Assembly: GCF_014171595.1 (NCBI RefSeq) | Contig: NZ_CP050451.1 | Location: 2,108,001-2,172,000 of the forward strand | Source: Massilia sp. Se16.2.3 | GTDB lineage: Bacteria > Pseudomonadota > Gammaproteobacteria > Burkholderiales > Burkholderiaceae_D | Length of the DNA stretch: 64,000 nt | Direction of reading: 5' to 3' | Shown here: piece by piece, positions 9,170-18,770 of the stretch | Numbering within the stretch: the stretch's first letter is position 1 | Layout: each line of letters opens with the position of its first letter | Made by a program: the position numbers and the translations under genes | Notes under the pieces: generated by a model | Seen by the model: only the letters and a program-made list of their open reading frames with translations | The model's database searches: none | What the model was told of the DNA's origin: nothing

Positions 9170-11215
9170 TTACTTCTTCTTCGCCACCGCCTCCGGCCCG
9201 ATATGCCGGTCGATAAAACTCATCATCGCCTCACCGAACTTGATGCGGTTGCTTTCCTTGGCCCAGCCGTGGCCTTCGCCCGTCATGACCATCCACTCGA
9301 CTTCGTTGCCCTTCTTGCGCAGCAGGTCGCGCATGCGTTCGCCGTGGACCAGGGGCACGCGCACGTCTTCGCTGCCGTAGGCCATCAGCACCGGCGCCTT
9401 GATCTTGCCGACGTTTTCCAGCGCCGAGCGTTCCTTCATGTAGGCCTGATCAAGCTTCGGATCGCCGTGCATGCGTACGCCCAGGTCGTCCATGACCGGC
9501 GAGTTGCTGGTGTCCGAATAGCTGACCGAGAACAGCAGGCTGATGTCGGTCACGCCCACCCAGTTCACGCCGCACTTGTACAGGTCAGGGTCTTTCGCCA
9601 GGCCGTACATGGTGGCATAGCCGCCGTAGCTGGCGCCGATGATGCAGACCCGGTTGGGGTCGACGATGCCCTGCTTGACCAGCGCGGCCACGCCATCGGT
9701 GATGTCGTCCTGCATCGCCATGCCCCACTGTTTCCAGCCGGCCGTGAAGTGCTTCCAGCCGAAGCCGGTCGACATGCGGAACTGCGGCTGCAGCACGGCA
9801 TAGCCGCGCGAGGCCAGCATCTGCGTCGTCGGGTCGAAGCCGGCGTGGTCGCGCGCATGCGGGCCGCCGTGGATGTAGGCGACCAGCGGCAACCCCTTGG
9901 CTGCCTGGCCCTGCGGCAGGGTCAGGTAGGCCGGGATGTTGAGCCCGTCGCGTGCCGCGTAGTTGATCACGGTCTGCGCCGCCAGTGTCTTGTTATCGAA
10001 CTGGGGCATCATGCTGAACACCGGCTCGAGTACTTTTTTCGCGGTATCGAAGAAGTAGATCTGGCCGGGCTGGGCGGCGCTGTACGCCACCGCCACCACG
10101 TGGTCGCCGCGCCAGGAGAAGCTGACCTGCTGTCCAGGCAGGCTGGCGTCGAGCGTGGCCTGCATCTTCGCGTAGTCCGCGTCGAAATAATACTTCTCCT
10201 GGATCATGCTCTCGAAGCCGATGCCGATGATTTTCTTGCGCGGCTCGTCATACAGCAGCTCGCCGGTGATGTCGACGGTCGGATGCTCGGCTACCAGTTC
10301 GCCGGGCTTGCCGTTGGCGAAATCCCAGACGTACACCGCCGACTTGTCGCGCCCGTCGAAACGGCCGGCCACCAGCATCGTCTTGTTGTCGAAATCGAAG
10401 CCCAGCACGGACATGTCCTTGCCTTCGTTGACGTAGGCAGTATGGATAGGCTTCCAGGCCGACTTGTCGCCATCGCGGTAGAACACGGTCTGGATGAGGC
10501 GCTTGGTGCCCGCTTCGACGGTCAGCGCCGTGCCCACGCGTACCACGTTGGCATGGTCGAGCACCCATTCGTTCACATTGCCGGGATTGTCGAAGGTGAG
10601 CAGGCTGCGGCGGCCGGTGCCGGTGTCGAGACGGAACAGGTCGGTGGCGCCGACCGCGGCATCGCGGCCGCGCGCATTGTCGACGACGAAGAGGTCGTTG
10701 CTGTCGCCGCCCGCGCGCTGGAGCACGCTGACCGGCTTGAACGGCACGTTGGCGGCGCGCGCTTCCTGCAGGCTGGCGCTCAGCTTGCGGAAGTGGCTGC
10801 CGTCGCGGTCGACGGCGTAGAGGCCGCCGCCGCCGTCGTTGTTCTCCATCGTTTCGTCGCTGCCCTTGCTGATGCCGAAGACCAGGCGGTTGTTGTTGAC
10901 CCACATGGGCGAGCTGATGTTCCAGTCCGGGTCGGACGCGACCACCTTCGGCTGGCGCGTCGCCAGGTCGATCACGGCGAGCACGAAGCGGCCGTTACGC
11001 GGGGTCAGCACGGCCATGTTCTTGCCGTCCGGCGACAGGATAGGCTGGCCGCCGAACTGGGGTTTCTTGAAGAAATCGGCGATCGGGATCTGGCGCGCGC
11101 CGTTGACGTGCACGGTCGGGACTGGCGTGTCGGCATCGGCTGCCAGGACGCCCAGGGCCGGCCCGAACAGGCTTGCGGCCAGCAGCGTGCGGATGAGGTT
11201 ATTTTTCGAAATCAA
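9170..11215 (-). CDS. Secreted S9 family peptidase (prolyl oligopeptidase-like)
   Basis: A serine peptidase of clan SC that cleaves oligopeptides. A signal peptide (about residues 1-30, ending GVLAAD) sends it to the periplasm. A beta-propeller-like N-terminal domain begins with ADFFKKPQFGGQ and LSPDGKNMAVL, and an alpha/beta-hydrolase domain follows. Counting from an in-frame TTG at 11230, the catalytic triad is Ser534 (GASYGGYA), Asp622 (GSEDVRVP) and His654 (GEGHGW). No ATG fits. I prefer the TTG at 11215 because CGAGA lies ahead of it; the TTG at 11230 is the alternative. It lies downstream of receptor 2 on the same strand, with a terminator between them. It is related to the peptidase at 25426. 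Confidence 0.93.
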   Translation of the reverse strand: MISKNNLIRTLLAASLFGPALGVLAADADTPVPTVHVNGARQIPIADFFKKPQFGGQPILSPDGKNMAVLTPRNGRFVLAVIDLATRQPKVVASDPDWNISSPMWVNNNRLVFGISKGSDETMENNDGGGGLYAVDRDGSHFRKLSASLQEARAANVPFKPVSVLQRAGGDSNDLFVVDNARGRDAAVGATDLFRLDTGTGRRSLLTFDNPGNVNEWVLDHANVVRVGTALTVEAGTKRLIQTVFYRDGDKSAWKPIHTAYVNEGKDMSVLGFDFDNKTMLVAGRFDGRDKSAVYVWDFANGKPGELVAEHPTVDITGELLYDEPRKKIIGIGFESMIQEKYYFDADYAKMQATLDASLPGQQVSFSWRGDHVVAVAYSAAQPGQIYFFDTAKKVLEPVFSMMPQFDNKTLAAQTVINYAARDGLNIPAYLTLPQGQAAKGLPLVAYIHGGPHARDHAGFDPTTQMLASRGYAVLQPQFRMSTGFGWKHFTAGWKQWGMAMQDDITDGVAALVKQGIVDPNRVCIIGASYGGYATMYGLAKDPDLYKCGVNWVGVTDISLLFSVSYSDTSNSPVMDDLGVRMHGDPKLDQAYMKERSALENVGKIKAPVLMAYGSEDVRVPLVHGERMRDLLRKKGNEVEWMVMTGEGHGWAKESNRIKFGEAMMSFIDRHIGPEAVAKKK

Positions 11216-11246
11216 AATGCGTTCTCGCAAACGTTCAGCATGGATG

Positions 11247-11285
11247 AAAAAAGAAGCGTCATCACCCGGGGGTGCGACGCTTCTT
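11247..11285 (-). terminator. Intrinsic terminator between receptor 2 and the S9 peptidase
   Basis: Perfect 10-bp stem, AAGAAGCGTC with GACGCTTCTT, with a GC-rich loop and six T on the minus strand. It lies between the receptor stop codon and the peptidase start, so the peptidase needs read-through or its own promoter. Confidence 0.85.
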
Positions 11286-11314
11286 GTCCTTCAACTACTT
11301 GTCAGCCAGTGCGA

Positions 11315-14119
11315 TTACTTGAAGCTGTAATCCGCGCTGAGCTGGAAGTAACGGCCCATCGGGTTATGCAGGGTCTGGTAGAAGCCCAGGCCGCTCGATG
11401 GATTGAACGGTGGCTTGCGGTCGAATGCGTTCTGGATCGCGAAGCCCAGCTTCAGGTCCTTCATGCCGAACAGACCCTTGTAGCTGCCGCCCAGGTTGAA
11501 CACGGTGAACGAAGGAATCTTGCGTTCGCACAGTTCGCCATAGCCTTCGGTCTCGTACACGCAGTCGACGGTGTAGTCGCCCACCGGTGCCATCTTGCCG
11601 ACATAGACCGCGTCAGCCGACAGCTGCCATGCGGCTTTCTTCCATGCCAGGCCGAAGGTGCCCTGCACGCGTGGCGTGCCACGGGTGCCGATGTACTCGA
11701 TTTGCGCGTCTTCCAGCGACGGCGCGTACTTGTACGAGTGCATGTAAGCCAGCTGCAGGCGTGGTTCCAGGCGGCCCCATTCGCCGAAGTTGAACTTGCC
11801 GCGCAGGTCGATGTCGACACCCTTGACGTCGGTCACGGCCACGTTGGTCAGCAGCAACTTGATCAGCGAGATCTCACCGGCGGTTGCGCCAGCTGCCTGG
11901 TCTTCCGGGGTCAGCGGGTCACGCACGACCACGGCTGCCGGGTCGTTTGCGTAACGGGCCGGATCTTCCAGCACGCGGGTCAGGTCATAGGTACCGATTT
12001 CGTTGTCGCGGCGGATGCGGAAGTAGTCGACCGTGGCGACCAGCCACGAGGTCGGCTCCATTGCCAGGCCCAGGGTGTAGCTCTTCGACGTTTCCGGTGC
12101 CAGCGACGGGTTGGCGCCGCTATCGTAGGCGCTGTTCCAGCTGCAACCGTCCGTGAACTGGTCGTTGCAACGTGCCGGGTCGCGGAAGCCGTTCAGGAAG
12201 GCGTGGCGCACGTCGGTCGAGTTTTCTACCAGCGTCGGCGCACGGAAGCCCTCGGCATAGGTACCACGCAGGATGTAGCGTGGCGTGATGCTCCACTTCA
12301 GGCCGACTTTCGGCGTGGTCGAGCTACCGTAGTCCGAGTAGCGGTCGTGACGCACGGCGACCTGACCTTCGAGGCTCTTCAGGAACGGGATCGTCGTCTC
12401 GGCGTAGACCGACTTGATGGTGCGGCCATTGCTGAAGCCTGGAGGGCTTTGTGCCTGGTGGTACAGCTCGCCTTCGACCGACAGCGGATCCGGCGAGGTC
12501 ACCAGTTTTTCGCGGCGTGCCTCGACACCGGCAGCGATGCCGACGGCGCCTGCTGGCAGGTTGAACAGTTCGCCCGACACCTTGGCATCGACCTGGTACA
12601 GCGACGACTTGAAGCCGCTGACCGAGTCGGTCATGATCGATTTCAGCAGGTCGGCATTGCCGGCGCTGTTGCCGAAGATGAACTTGCCGCTGTTGTAAGC
12701 CTGGGTGAACGGGGTCGTCAGCAGGCCGCTCGTGTTGTGCGACTCGACCTTGCTGGTGCTGCCGAATGCGGCGGTTTCCCAGTCCCAGTTGCCGAACGTG
12801 CCCTTGACGCCGGCGAGGTAGCGGGCGAAGTCCGTCGTGTTTTCCTGGCCCTGGCCTGGCAGGTCCTTCAGGCTGGCGCGCACGCGCACGGTGCCGTTGC
12901 CGCCGGCAAGGGTCTTGCCATCAGGCCCGATCAGGTCTTGCGGATACTGTGGCGAGGTGATCGGCAGTGCGCCGGTAGGCTGGCCGTTCTGGCCTGCGAC
13001 CCAGTGGTACAGGCCGGTGACACGTGCCTTGTTCTGGTGCGCGATCACTTCGGCAAACGCCGTCGTGTTGGCGTTGATCTGCCAGGTTGCGCGGCTGGTC
13101 AGGCCGAGACGGTCGGTCTTGCCGCCCGAGTTGACGTCGCCGTCGGCGAGATCGTCGAACACGCAGGCGGTGCCGGTCGAGGTGGCGGACAGGACCTGGC
13201 TGGCTGGGACCAGGCGGTCGGCCGGGCAGTTGCCGTCCAGGGTACGCGACACGAACACGCCGGTGGCCTTGTCGGTCCAGTAGATGTTGCCCGGGTAGGT
13301 GTACAGGCTACGGTTGTCCTTGTAGCCCCACTGGCGCCAGTCCTGGGTACCGATGTAGTCGTCACGCTTGCTCAGGAACATCGGCTTGCGCTGGCGCACG
13401 TCGAGGGTTGCATAGACGTTGAAGTGGTTGTCGACCAGGCTGCCGAAACCGGCGGAGACGGTGCTGCGCACCTGGCGTCCGTCGCCGCGCGAGGATTCGC
13501 CCAGCGAGCCGCTGATCTCGACGCCTTCGAAGCTGTCGCGCATGATGATGTTCACCACGCCGGCAATCGCTTCCGAGCCGTAGATCGCCGAAGCGCCGTC
13601 TTTCAGCACTTCGATGCGCTCGACGGCGCCGATCGGCACCGAGTTCAGGTCGACGAAGGTGGTCTGGAATTCAGGCTGGGCATAGGGCGCCAGGCGGCGG
13701 CCGTTGATCAGCATCAGGGTAGCCTGGCTGCCGATGCCGCGCAGGTTCAGGCTCGAGGCGCCGGCGGTGAAGCCGCCGGTGCGGTCTTCGCTGATGCCGC
13801 CCACGTTCGACGAAATACCCTTGAGTACTTCGGTCAGCGAGGTTGCGCCGCCGCGGACCATCTCGTCGCGGGTGATGACCTGGACCGGGGAAGCGGTTTC
13901 GGCATTGATGCGGCGAATGTTCGAACCGGTCACGAAGACCTTGGTGACGGGCTGGCCATCCGCGCTGGTGGCGGTGGTCGAGCTCGTGGTCGAGGTCGTA
14001 GTCGTGGTCGCGGCTGGCGCTTGCTGTGCGTAAGCGCTGGTCGAGACGAAGCTCGAACCGGCAGCGATGGTCATCGCAACCGCGATGACGCTTTGTTTGA
14101 GTGCTAAGGGTTGTTTCAA
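11315..14119 (-). CDS. TonB-dependent outer-membrane receptor (receptor 2)
   Basis: A TonB-dependent transporter of 934 residues. No ATG is placed sensibly. The TTG at 14119 is chosen because it follows ACGGAGATAT and opens a good signal peptide (KQPLALKQSVIAVAMT... to SAYAQ). A Thr/Ser-rich linker comes next, then the plug with KVFVTGSNIRR, ETASPVQVITRDEM, SLNLRGIG, LMLINGRRLAPYA and YGSEAIAGVVNI. The barrel contains YAEGFRAPTLVEN and NAFDRKPPF, and the end is SADYSFK. It is followed by an S9 peptidase gene on the same strand, suggesting a joint role in peptide use. The substrate is not known. Intact frame. Confidence 0.93.
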   Translation of the reverse strand: MKQPLALKQSVIAVAMTIAAGSSFVSTSAYAQQAPAATTTTTSTTSSTTATSADGQPVTKVFVTGSNIRRINAETASPVQVITRDEMVRGGATSLTEVLKGISSNVGGISEDRTGGFTAGASSLNLRGIGSQATLMLINGRRLAPYAQPEFQTTFVDLNSVPIGAVERIEVLKDGASAIYGSEAIAGVVNIIMRDSFEGVEISGSLGESSRGDGRQVRSTVSAGFGSLVDNHFNVYATLDVRQRKPMFLSKRDDYIGTQDWRQWGYKDNRSLYTYPGNIYWTDKATGVFVSRTLDGNCPADRLVPASQVLSATSTGTACVFDDLADGDVNSGGKTDRLGLTSRATWQINANTTAFAEVIAHQNKARVTGLYHWVAGQNGQPTGALPITSPQYPQDLIGPDGKTLAGGNGTVRVRASLKDLPGQGQENTTDFARYLAGVKGTFGNWDWETAAFGSTSKVESHNTSGLLTTPFTQAYNSGKFIFGNSAGNADLLKSIMTDSVSGFKSSLYQVDAKVSGELFNLPAGAVGIAAGVEARREKLVTSPDPLSVEGELYHQAQSPPGFSNGRTIKSVYAETTIPFLKSLEGQVAVRHDRYSDYGSSTTPKVGLKWSITPRYILRGTYAEGFRAPTLVENSTDVRHAFLNGFRDPARCNDQFTDGCSWNSAYDSGANPSLAPETSKSYTLGLAMEPTSWLVATVDYFRIRRDNEIGTYDLTRVLEDPARYANDPAAVVVRDPLTPEDQAAGATAGEISLIKLLLTNVAVTDVKGVDIDLRGKFNFGEWGRLEPRLQLAYMHSYKYAPSLEDAQIEYIGTRGTPRVQGTFGLAWKKAAWQLSADAVYVGKMAPVGDYTVDCVYETEGYGELCERKIPSFTVFNLGGSYKGLFGMKDLKLGFAIQNAFDRKPPFNPSSGLGFYQTLHNPMGRYFQLSADYSFK

Positions 14120-14480
14120 AATATCTCCGTCAATGTTACGGCTAACGTTTCTTGTTTTCCTACCTCCACTATTCAAAGTGGATGAGTTTAGTCTCGCAGA
14201 GATTTGTCTTGCGTCAAAGCAAACATAGATGGAAATATGCACAAGTACATATCTTGTTGTTTTTAGGCATCAATGTACATACGAAATGTGAAGGCTTGTT
14301 ACTTGATGTTACATAGTGGCCCCTGTCGCGCAATAAAGATGTCGTATGACAGGGCGTTGCCATCGTTTGTACGGAAATGACGGCCGTCGGATGTGCCGGA
14401 CAATAAAAAAGGCGGGCATGGGCGCCCGCCTTGTGTTATTGCAAAACCGGTCAGCCTGGGCGGACCGGCAATCGGTTCGA
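14120..14480. other. Intergenic region upstream of receptor 2, with terminator of receptor 3
   Basis: No gene. The part from 14120 to about 14330 is lower in GC and is the likely minus-strand promoter area of receptor 2. TTGACG occurs on the minus strand there, but I cannot settle on a -10. The right part holds the receptor 3 terminator at 14405-14432. Confidence 0.5.
14405..14432 (-). terminator. Intrinsic terminator of receptor 3
   Basis: Stem AAGGCGGGC with GCCCGCCTT, loop ATGGGC, followed on the minus strand by a run of six T. Confidence 0.88.
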
Positions 14481-17372
14481 TCAGAAGCGGTATTCCGCCG
14501 TCAGGCGCAGGCTGCGGCCCTGCACGTCCTCGTAGTTCTGCGGAATGACGCCGCCGCCACTGCTGGCGAAGGAACGCAGGTCCACCGGTGGCCGGTGGTT
14601 GAAGAGGTTGCGCACGAAGGCGGTCAGGGTCCAGCCCTTGAAGCCACGGTAGGCCATCGTGTAGTCCCAGCGCACGTAGGAGCCGACACGGCACTCGTTC
14701 TCGGCCCAGCCGCGCTCCGCGCAGCCTTCGCTGGTGAAGCTCTCGTCGAAGAAGTCGCCGCGCAGCTGGGTGTGGCGGTTGAAGTTGACGCGCAGCGCGT
14801 TCGAGAAATTGCCGGTTTCGAGCGCGACCGTCGTATTGGCCACCACTTTCGGCGCGCCGTAGCGGCCAGCCAGGTTGTCGCCATAGCCGCCCAGCGTGGT
14901 GCTGAAGTAGCGCAGGTCGAGCAGGTAGGTGGCGTTGGCGTCCACGGTCACGCGGCCATACGGCGTGCGGATGCGCGCCGAGCCGGTCAGGTCGATGCCG
15001 CTGGTCTTGGTTTTCGCGACGTTCTCGAACATGCCCGAGGTGCCGATCAGCGGACCGGTCGTCACGCCGTATTGCACTTGTTCAGCAGGGGTGAAGGTCT
15101 TGTCGCTCGCCAGCGAACCACGCTCGATCACGCCGGCAGGCTGGTCGTTTTCCGCCGCCAGCAGGTCGGACGTACTCTTCAGGCCGATCTCGTCCTTGCG
15201 TTCGATGCGCCAGTAGTCGAGCGCGACGTTATAACCCCTGAACGGTTCCACCACGAAGCCGATGGTGGCGCTGCGCGAGGTTTCCGGTTCCAGGTCCGGG
15301 TTGTTGCGCACGTTGCTGAACACGCCGGCGGCGCATTCGTTGCCCTCGACGCTGTCGGCGCGGGCGTTGAGGATGGCGCTGTTCGGATCGCTGCTGGGGA
15401 GGCCGGCGGCCTGGTTGCGCAGGTTCTGGGCCAGGGCAAGTGCCTGCGGGCAGCGGCGTGGGTCGACCACGCCGTTATCGAAAGCGAACTTGCTCGACTG
15501 GGCGCTCTCGGTCAGGTTCGGTGCCCGGAATCCGCCTTCCCAGGTGCCGCGCAGCAGGAAGCTGCTGTTCGGCGCCCAGCGGAAGGCCAGCTTCGGCGAG
15601 ACGTGGGCATCGAAGTCCTCGTACTTGTCGAGGCGGGCGGCGCCGGTCAGCGTCAGGGTGGAGGTCACCGGGGCTTCTATCTCGGCGAAGGCCGCGCCTG
15701 TCATGCGCTTGGCGTTCGCAGTGGCGGAACCGTTGCCGACGATGTCGCCTGCGAGCAGGTTGGCGGTCGGGTTGATCTCGAATTTTTCGTGGCGCACTTC
15801 GCCGCCGACGGCCAGGCCGACGCCGCGCCCGCCGATCTTCGCAATTTCACCGCTGATCTTACCGTCGAGGAAGGTCTGGGTGATCTTGCCGTCGTACCCC
15901 TGTTCCGGGAACAGGGTATTCAAGACCTCGGCCGAATTCGGCTGGCCGATCTTGTAGCCTTTGTTGAAGAAGGTGGGGTCCGTCGGGGTGAAGTCGGCAT
16001 CAAATTGCGTGTAGTCACCGATGACCTGTTTGAAGCCGCTGGCACTGAAGGCGCCGCGCCCGCGCATCTTGGTCTTGCCACCCGTGACGCCGGCAGCGGT
16101 TTCCCAGTCATAGTCGTTCCAGCTGCCCTTCAGGCCGACCAGCGCCCGGTACTGCGAGCTCGTGACGGTCGTGTTGCCGCCGGCATCGGCGAAGCGGTAG
16201 CGCAATGCCGCGGGTTCACCCAGCCCGTTGAGCGGGTGCTCGGCTGGGAGAGACAGGTAGGTGAAGTTCAGGCGCTCGCCCGTGACCGGGTTGCCCCACA
16301 CGACATCCGACGCGGTCGAGTCGTAGGTCGGGAAGGCGCCCTGGTACTTCGTTTCGGTGCGCGAGTAGATCGCTTCAGCGAAGGCATCGAGCTTCTCGTT
16401 GATGCGCAGCTTGCCGGACACCATCCCATTGACGCGGTCCGCTTCGGGAATGGCCTGGAAGCGCGAGAAGCGGTCGTACTGGCACAGGCCGGCCGCCACG
16501 GTGGTGCAGCCTTCGATCGGACCGCCGCCGCCGCCGTAGCCGAGGATGTTGCCCGGGTAGCTGAACGAGGAGGGCGTGCCGCGGTTGCCGAACATGCGTC
16601 CGCTGCCCGGGGCGACGGTGGTGAACTTCTGGCCATAGGCCGGATTGATGTCCTCGACGATATCGCGCCACATTACCGGGTCGCGCTGGAAGACTTCGAC
16701 ATTGGCCAGGACGTTGTAGCCGTCGCTGGCGATATCGCCGATGCCGCCGGTGATGCTGGCGTTGCGGGTGCCGAATTCGCTGTTCTTGAGCGACTCGTCC
16801 ATGCTCGCCTTGAGCTGCACGCCCTTGAAGTCGCCGCGGGTGATGATGTTGATGACGCCAGCGACGGCGTCGGAACCGTAGAGGGCCGAGCCGCCGCTAC
16901 GCAGCACCTCGACACGTTCGATCGCGTCCAGCGGCAGCGAGTCGAGGTTGGTGAAGACCTCGTTGTAGTCGGCCAGCGCATAGGGCGCCACGCGGCGCGA
17001 GTTCAGCAGGATCAGGGTCGACTGCTTGCCCAGGTTGCGCAGCGAAGCCGACGAGGCGCCGCCGGCGAACGAGTTGCTGCCGCCGATGTCGGTCAGGCTG
17101 CCGGTCGAGGCGGTGAGGGTGTTGAGCAGTTCGGTGACTGAATTGGCACCGGTGCGCACGATGTCTTCGCGGCGCATGACGGTCACGGGCGTGGCCGTTT
17201 CGGCGGCGATCTTGGCGATGTTCGAGCCGGTCACGTAGACCTTCTGTACCGGCGCGGCGGTATCGGCAGCGGCGTCGGCGGTGGCATCGCGCTGGGCCCA
17301 TGCCGTTTGCGAGTACGCCAGCGTCAATGCAATGGCCAGCGCACTCTTCTTGTAAACAGTAACTTGTTTCAA
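14481..17372 (-). CDS. TonB-dependent outer-membrane receptor (receptor 3)
   Basis: A TonB-dependent transporter of 963 residues. The start is taken as the TTG at 17372, which follows GGGGGAAAT. A TTG four codons upstream (17384) is possible but overlaps the ribosome site. The signal peptide runs KQVTVYKKSALAIALTLA to AWAQ. The plug shows KVYVTGSNIAK, ETATPVTVMRREDI, ASLRNLG, LILLNSRRVAPYAL and YGSDAVAGVINI. The barrel has WEGGFRAPNLTES and the last residues are TAEYRF. It resembles receptor 2, including the TTG-AAA-CAA start. It is closed by its own terminator, so it is probably a separate unit. Intact frame; substrate unknown. Confidence 0.93.
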   Translation of the reverse strand: MKQVTVYKKSALAIALTLAYSQTAWAQRDATADAAADTAAPVQKVYVTGSNIAKIAAETATPVTVMRREDIVRTGANSVTELLNTLTASTGSLTDIGGSNSFAGGASSASLRNLGKQSTLILLNSRRVAPYALADYNEVFTNLDSLPLDAIERVEVLRSGGSALYGSDAVAGVINIITRGDFKGVQLKASMDESLKNSEFGTRNASITGGIGDIASDGYNVLANVEVFQRDPVMWRDIVEDINPAYGQKFTTVAPGSGRMFGNRGTPSSFSYPGNILGYGGGGGPIEGCTTVAAGLCQYDRFSRFQAIPEADRVNGMVSGKLRINEKLDAFAEAIYSRTETKYQGAFPTYDSTASDVVWGNPVTGERLNFTYLSLPAEHPLNGLGEPAALRYRFADAGGNTTVTSSQYRALVGLKGSWNDYDWETAAGVTGGKTKMRGRGAFSASGFKQVIGDYTQFDADFTPTDPTFFNKGYKIGQPNSAEVLNTLFPEQGYDGKITQTFLDGKISGEIAKIGGRGVGLAVGGEVRHEKFEINPTANLLAGDIVGNGSATANAKRMTGAAFAEIEAPVTSTLTLTGAARLDKYEDFDAHVSPKLAFRWAPNSSFLLRGTWEGGFRAPNLTESAQSSKFAFDNGVVDPRRCPQALALAQNLRNQAAGLPSSDPNSAILNARADSVEGNECAAGVFSNVRNNPDLEPETSRSATIGFVVEPFRGYNVALDYWRIERKDEIGLKSTSDLLAAENDQPAGVIERGSLASDKTFTPAEQVQYGVTTGPLIGTSGMFENVAKTKTSGIDLTGSARIRTPYGRVTVDANATYLLDLRYFSTTLGGYGDNLAGRYGAPKVVANTTVALETGNFSNALRVNFNRHTQLRGDFFDESFTSEGCAERGWAENECRVGSYVRWDYTMAYRGFKGWTLTAFVRNLFNHRPPVDLRSFASSGGGVIPQNYEDVQGRSLRLTAEYRF

Positions 17373-17631
17373 AATTTCCCCCAATGGTTGAACGGCTCAT
17401 CCTGGTCGCTGGCGATCCAGTTGCCTTGAGAGACAATTTGATTAAATAAATATCTACGGTCAAGTCACACTTCTCCCGAGCGCCGGGAAAAGCCTTAAGT
17501 GTATGAAATTAGCAACTTTTCATTTCCAGCCATCATTTATTCGTTGCCATTATCAAGACACCTTTCTTTCATCGGTGTAACACGTCAATACCCATCGCAA
17601 CGGTTGGGTTTGCTCAAGGGGAGGGCGAATG

Positions 17632-17665
17632 AAAAAAGGCCGTCCACTGGAAGCGGACGGCCTTT
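17632..17665 (-). terminator. Intrinsic terminator of map
   Basis: Perfect 11-bp stem, AAAGGCCGTCC with GGACGGCCTTT, with a 9-base loop; on the minus strand it runs into six T. The rest of 17373-17683 is the AT-richer upstream area of receptor 3 and holds no gene. Confidence 0.9.
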
Positions 17666-17683
17666 CGAAGCGCTTGCGCGCGA

Positions 17684-18451
17684 TCAGCGCGTCTGGGGCC
17701 AGGGCGTCAGGATCTCGAAGCCATTGCTCGTTACCGCGATCATGTGTTCCCACTGGGCCGACAGGGAACCGTCACGCGTGATGACGGTCCAGCCGTCGTC
17801 CAGCTGGGCCACTTCGTCGTCGCCGGCATTGATCATCGGCTCGACCGTGAAGGTCATGCCTTCCTTGAGCAGGAGGCCGGTGTCGGGGCGGCCGTAGTGC
17901 AGCACCTGCGGGTCTTCGTGGTAGACGCGGCCGATGCCGTGGCCGCAGTAGTCGCGCACCACCGAGTAGCCGGCGCCTTCGGCCAGCTTCTGGATCGCAT
18001 GGCCGACGTCGCCCAGGCGCGCGCCGGGACGCACCGCGCGGATGCCCGCCATCATGCATTCATAGGTGGTATCGACCAGGCGCTTGGCCTCTGGGCTCGG
18101 GGTGCCGGCGTAGTACATGCGGCTGGTGTCGCCGTGCCAGCCGTCCTTGATGACGGTTACGTCGATGTTGACGATGTCGCCGTCCTTGAGGATCTCGGTC
18201 TCGCTCGGGATGCCGTGGCAGACCACGCCGTTGACCGACGTGCACAGGGTCTTCGGGAAGCCGTGGTAGCCGACATTGGCCGGCGTTGCCTTCTGCACCT
18301 TGCGGATGTATTCGTTGCAGCGCCGGTCGAGCTCCTCGGTGGAGACGCCGGGCACGACGTATTCCTTGATCATCTCCAGCACCTCGGCGGCCAGGCGGCC
18401 GGCGACGCGCATCTTGGCGATGTCCTTGTCGTTCTTGAGTTTGATTGCCAT
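17684..18451 (-). CDS. map: Type I methionine aminopeptidase
   Basis: Removes the initiator methionine from new proteins; cytoplasmic metalloenzyme with two metal ions. The protein is 255 residues from MAIKLKND, the normal size for type I. The metal ligands can be placed in NIDVTVIKDGWHGDTSRMY (two Asp), CGHGIGRVYHEDP (His), EGMTFTVEPMIN (Glu) and SAQWEHMIAVT (Glu). A longer ORF reaches 18604, but the extra part is not map-like. It has its own terminator. Intact frame. Confidence 0.97.
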   Translation of the reverse strand: MAIKLKNDKDIAKMRVAGRLAAEVLEMIKEYVVPGVSTEELDRRCNEYIRKVQKATPANVGYHGFPKTLCTSVNGVVCHGIPSETEILKDGDIVNIDVTVIKDGWHGDTSRMYYAGTPSPEAKRLVDTTYECMMAGIRAVRPGARLGDVGHAIQKLAEGAGYSVVRDYCGHGIGRVYHEDPQVLHYGRPDTGLLLKEGMTFTVEPMINAGDDEVAQLDDGWTVITRDGSLSAQWEHMIAVTSNGFEILTPWPQTR

Positions 18452-18770
18452 GGTCGATTCAGATGGGCGCGGCCGGGCCGCGCGAAACCAGCATGATACC
18501 CCGAGCGCGCCCATGCGCGCGAACCGGCTGCCGGAGAACGAAACAAACGGCCCGCGGAGGCGCCTGCGGACCGTTGACTTTCCTGTTTCCAGGAGCCGGG
18601 GCATCGCCTACGTACTCGACCGAAAATAAATGGGAATTTTGCCAAACAGAACCGGACGTGCCGGTTCGGATGCGGTGCAAGGCGGCGAGCGCGCCGCAGT
18701 GCAAGCGCGACCCGACGCGGCAACACGCTGGCTCCGGCGCCCAAAAACACATGTATTTCTGGGTGAGTAC
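18452..18770. other. Intergenic region, nothing recognised
   Basis: About 320 bases between the hydroxylase stop and the map start. It contains a short hairpin ACCGG/CCGGT near 18650-18664 and a high-GC stretch, but no gene or clear promoter. Short ORFs here have no protein-like character. Confidence 0.4.

Noticed and set aside
9203..14107. A 1634-codon plus-strand ORF opposite the S9 peptidase and receptor 2
   Set aside because: It is the antisense shadow of two clear genes in high-GC DNA; its protein is low in structure, rich in Arg/Ala/His, and has no family motif.
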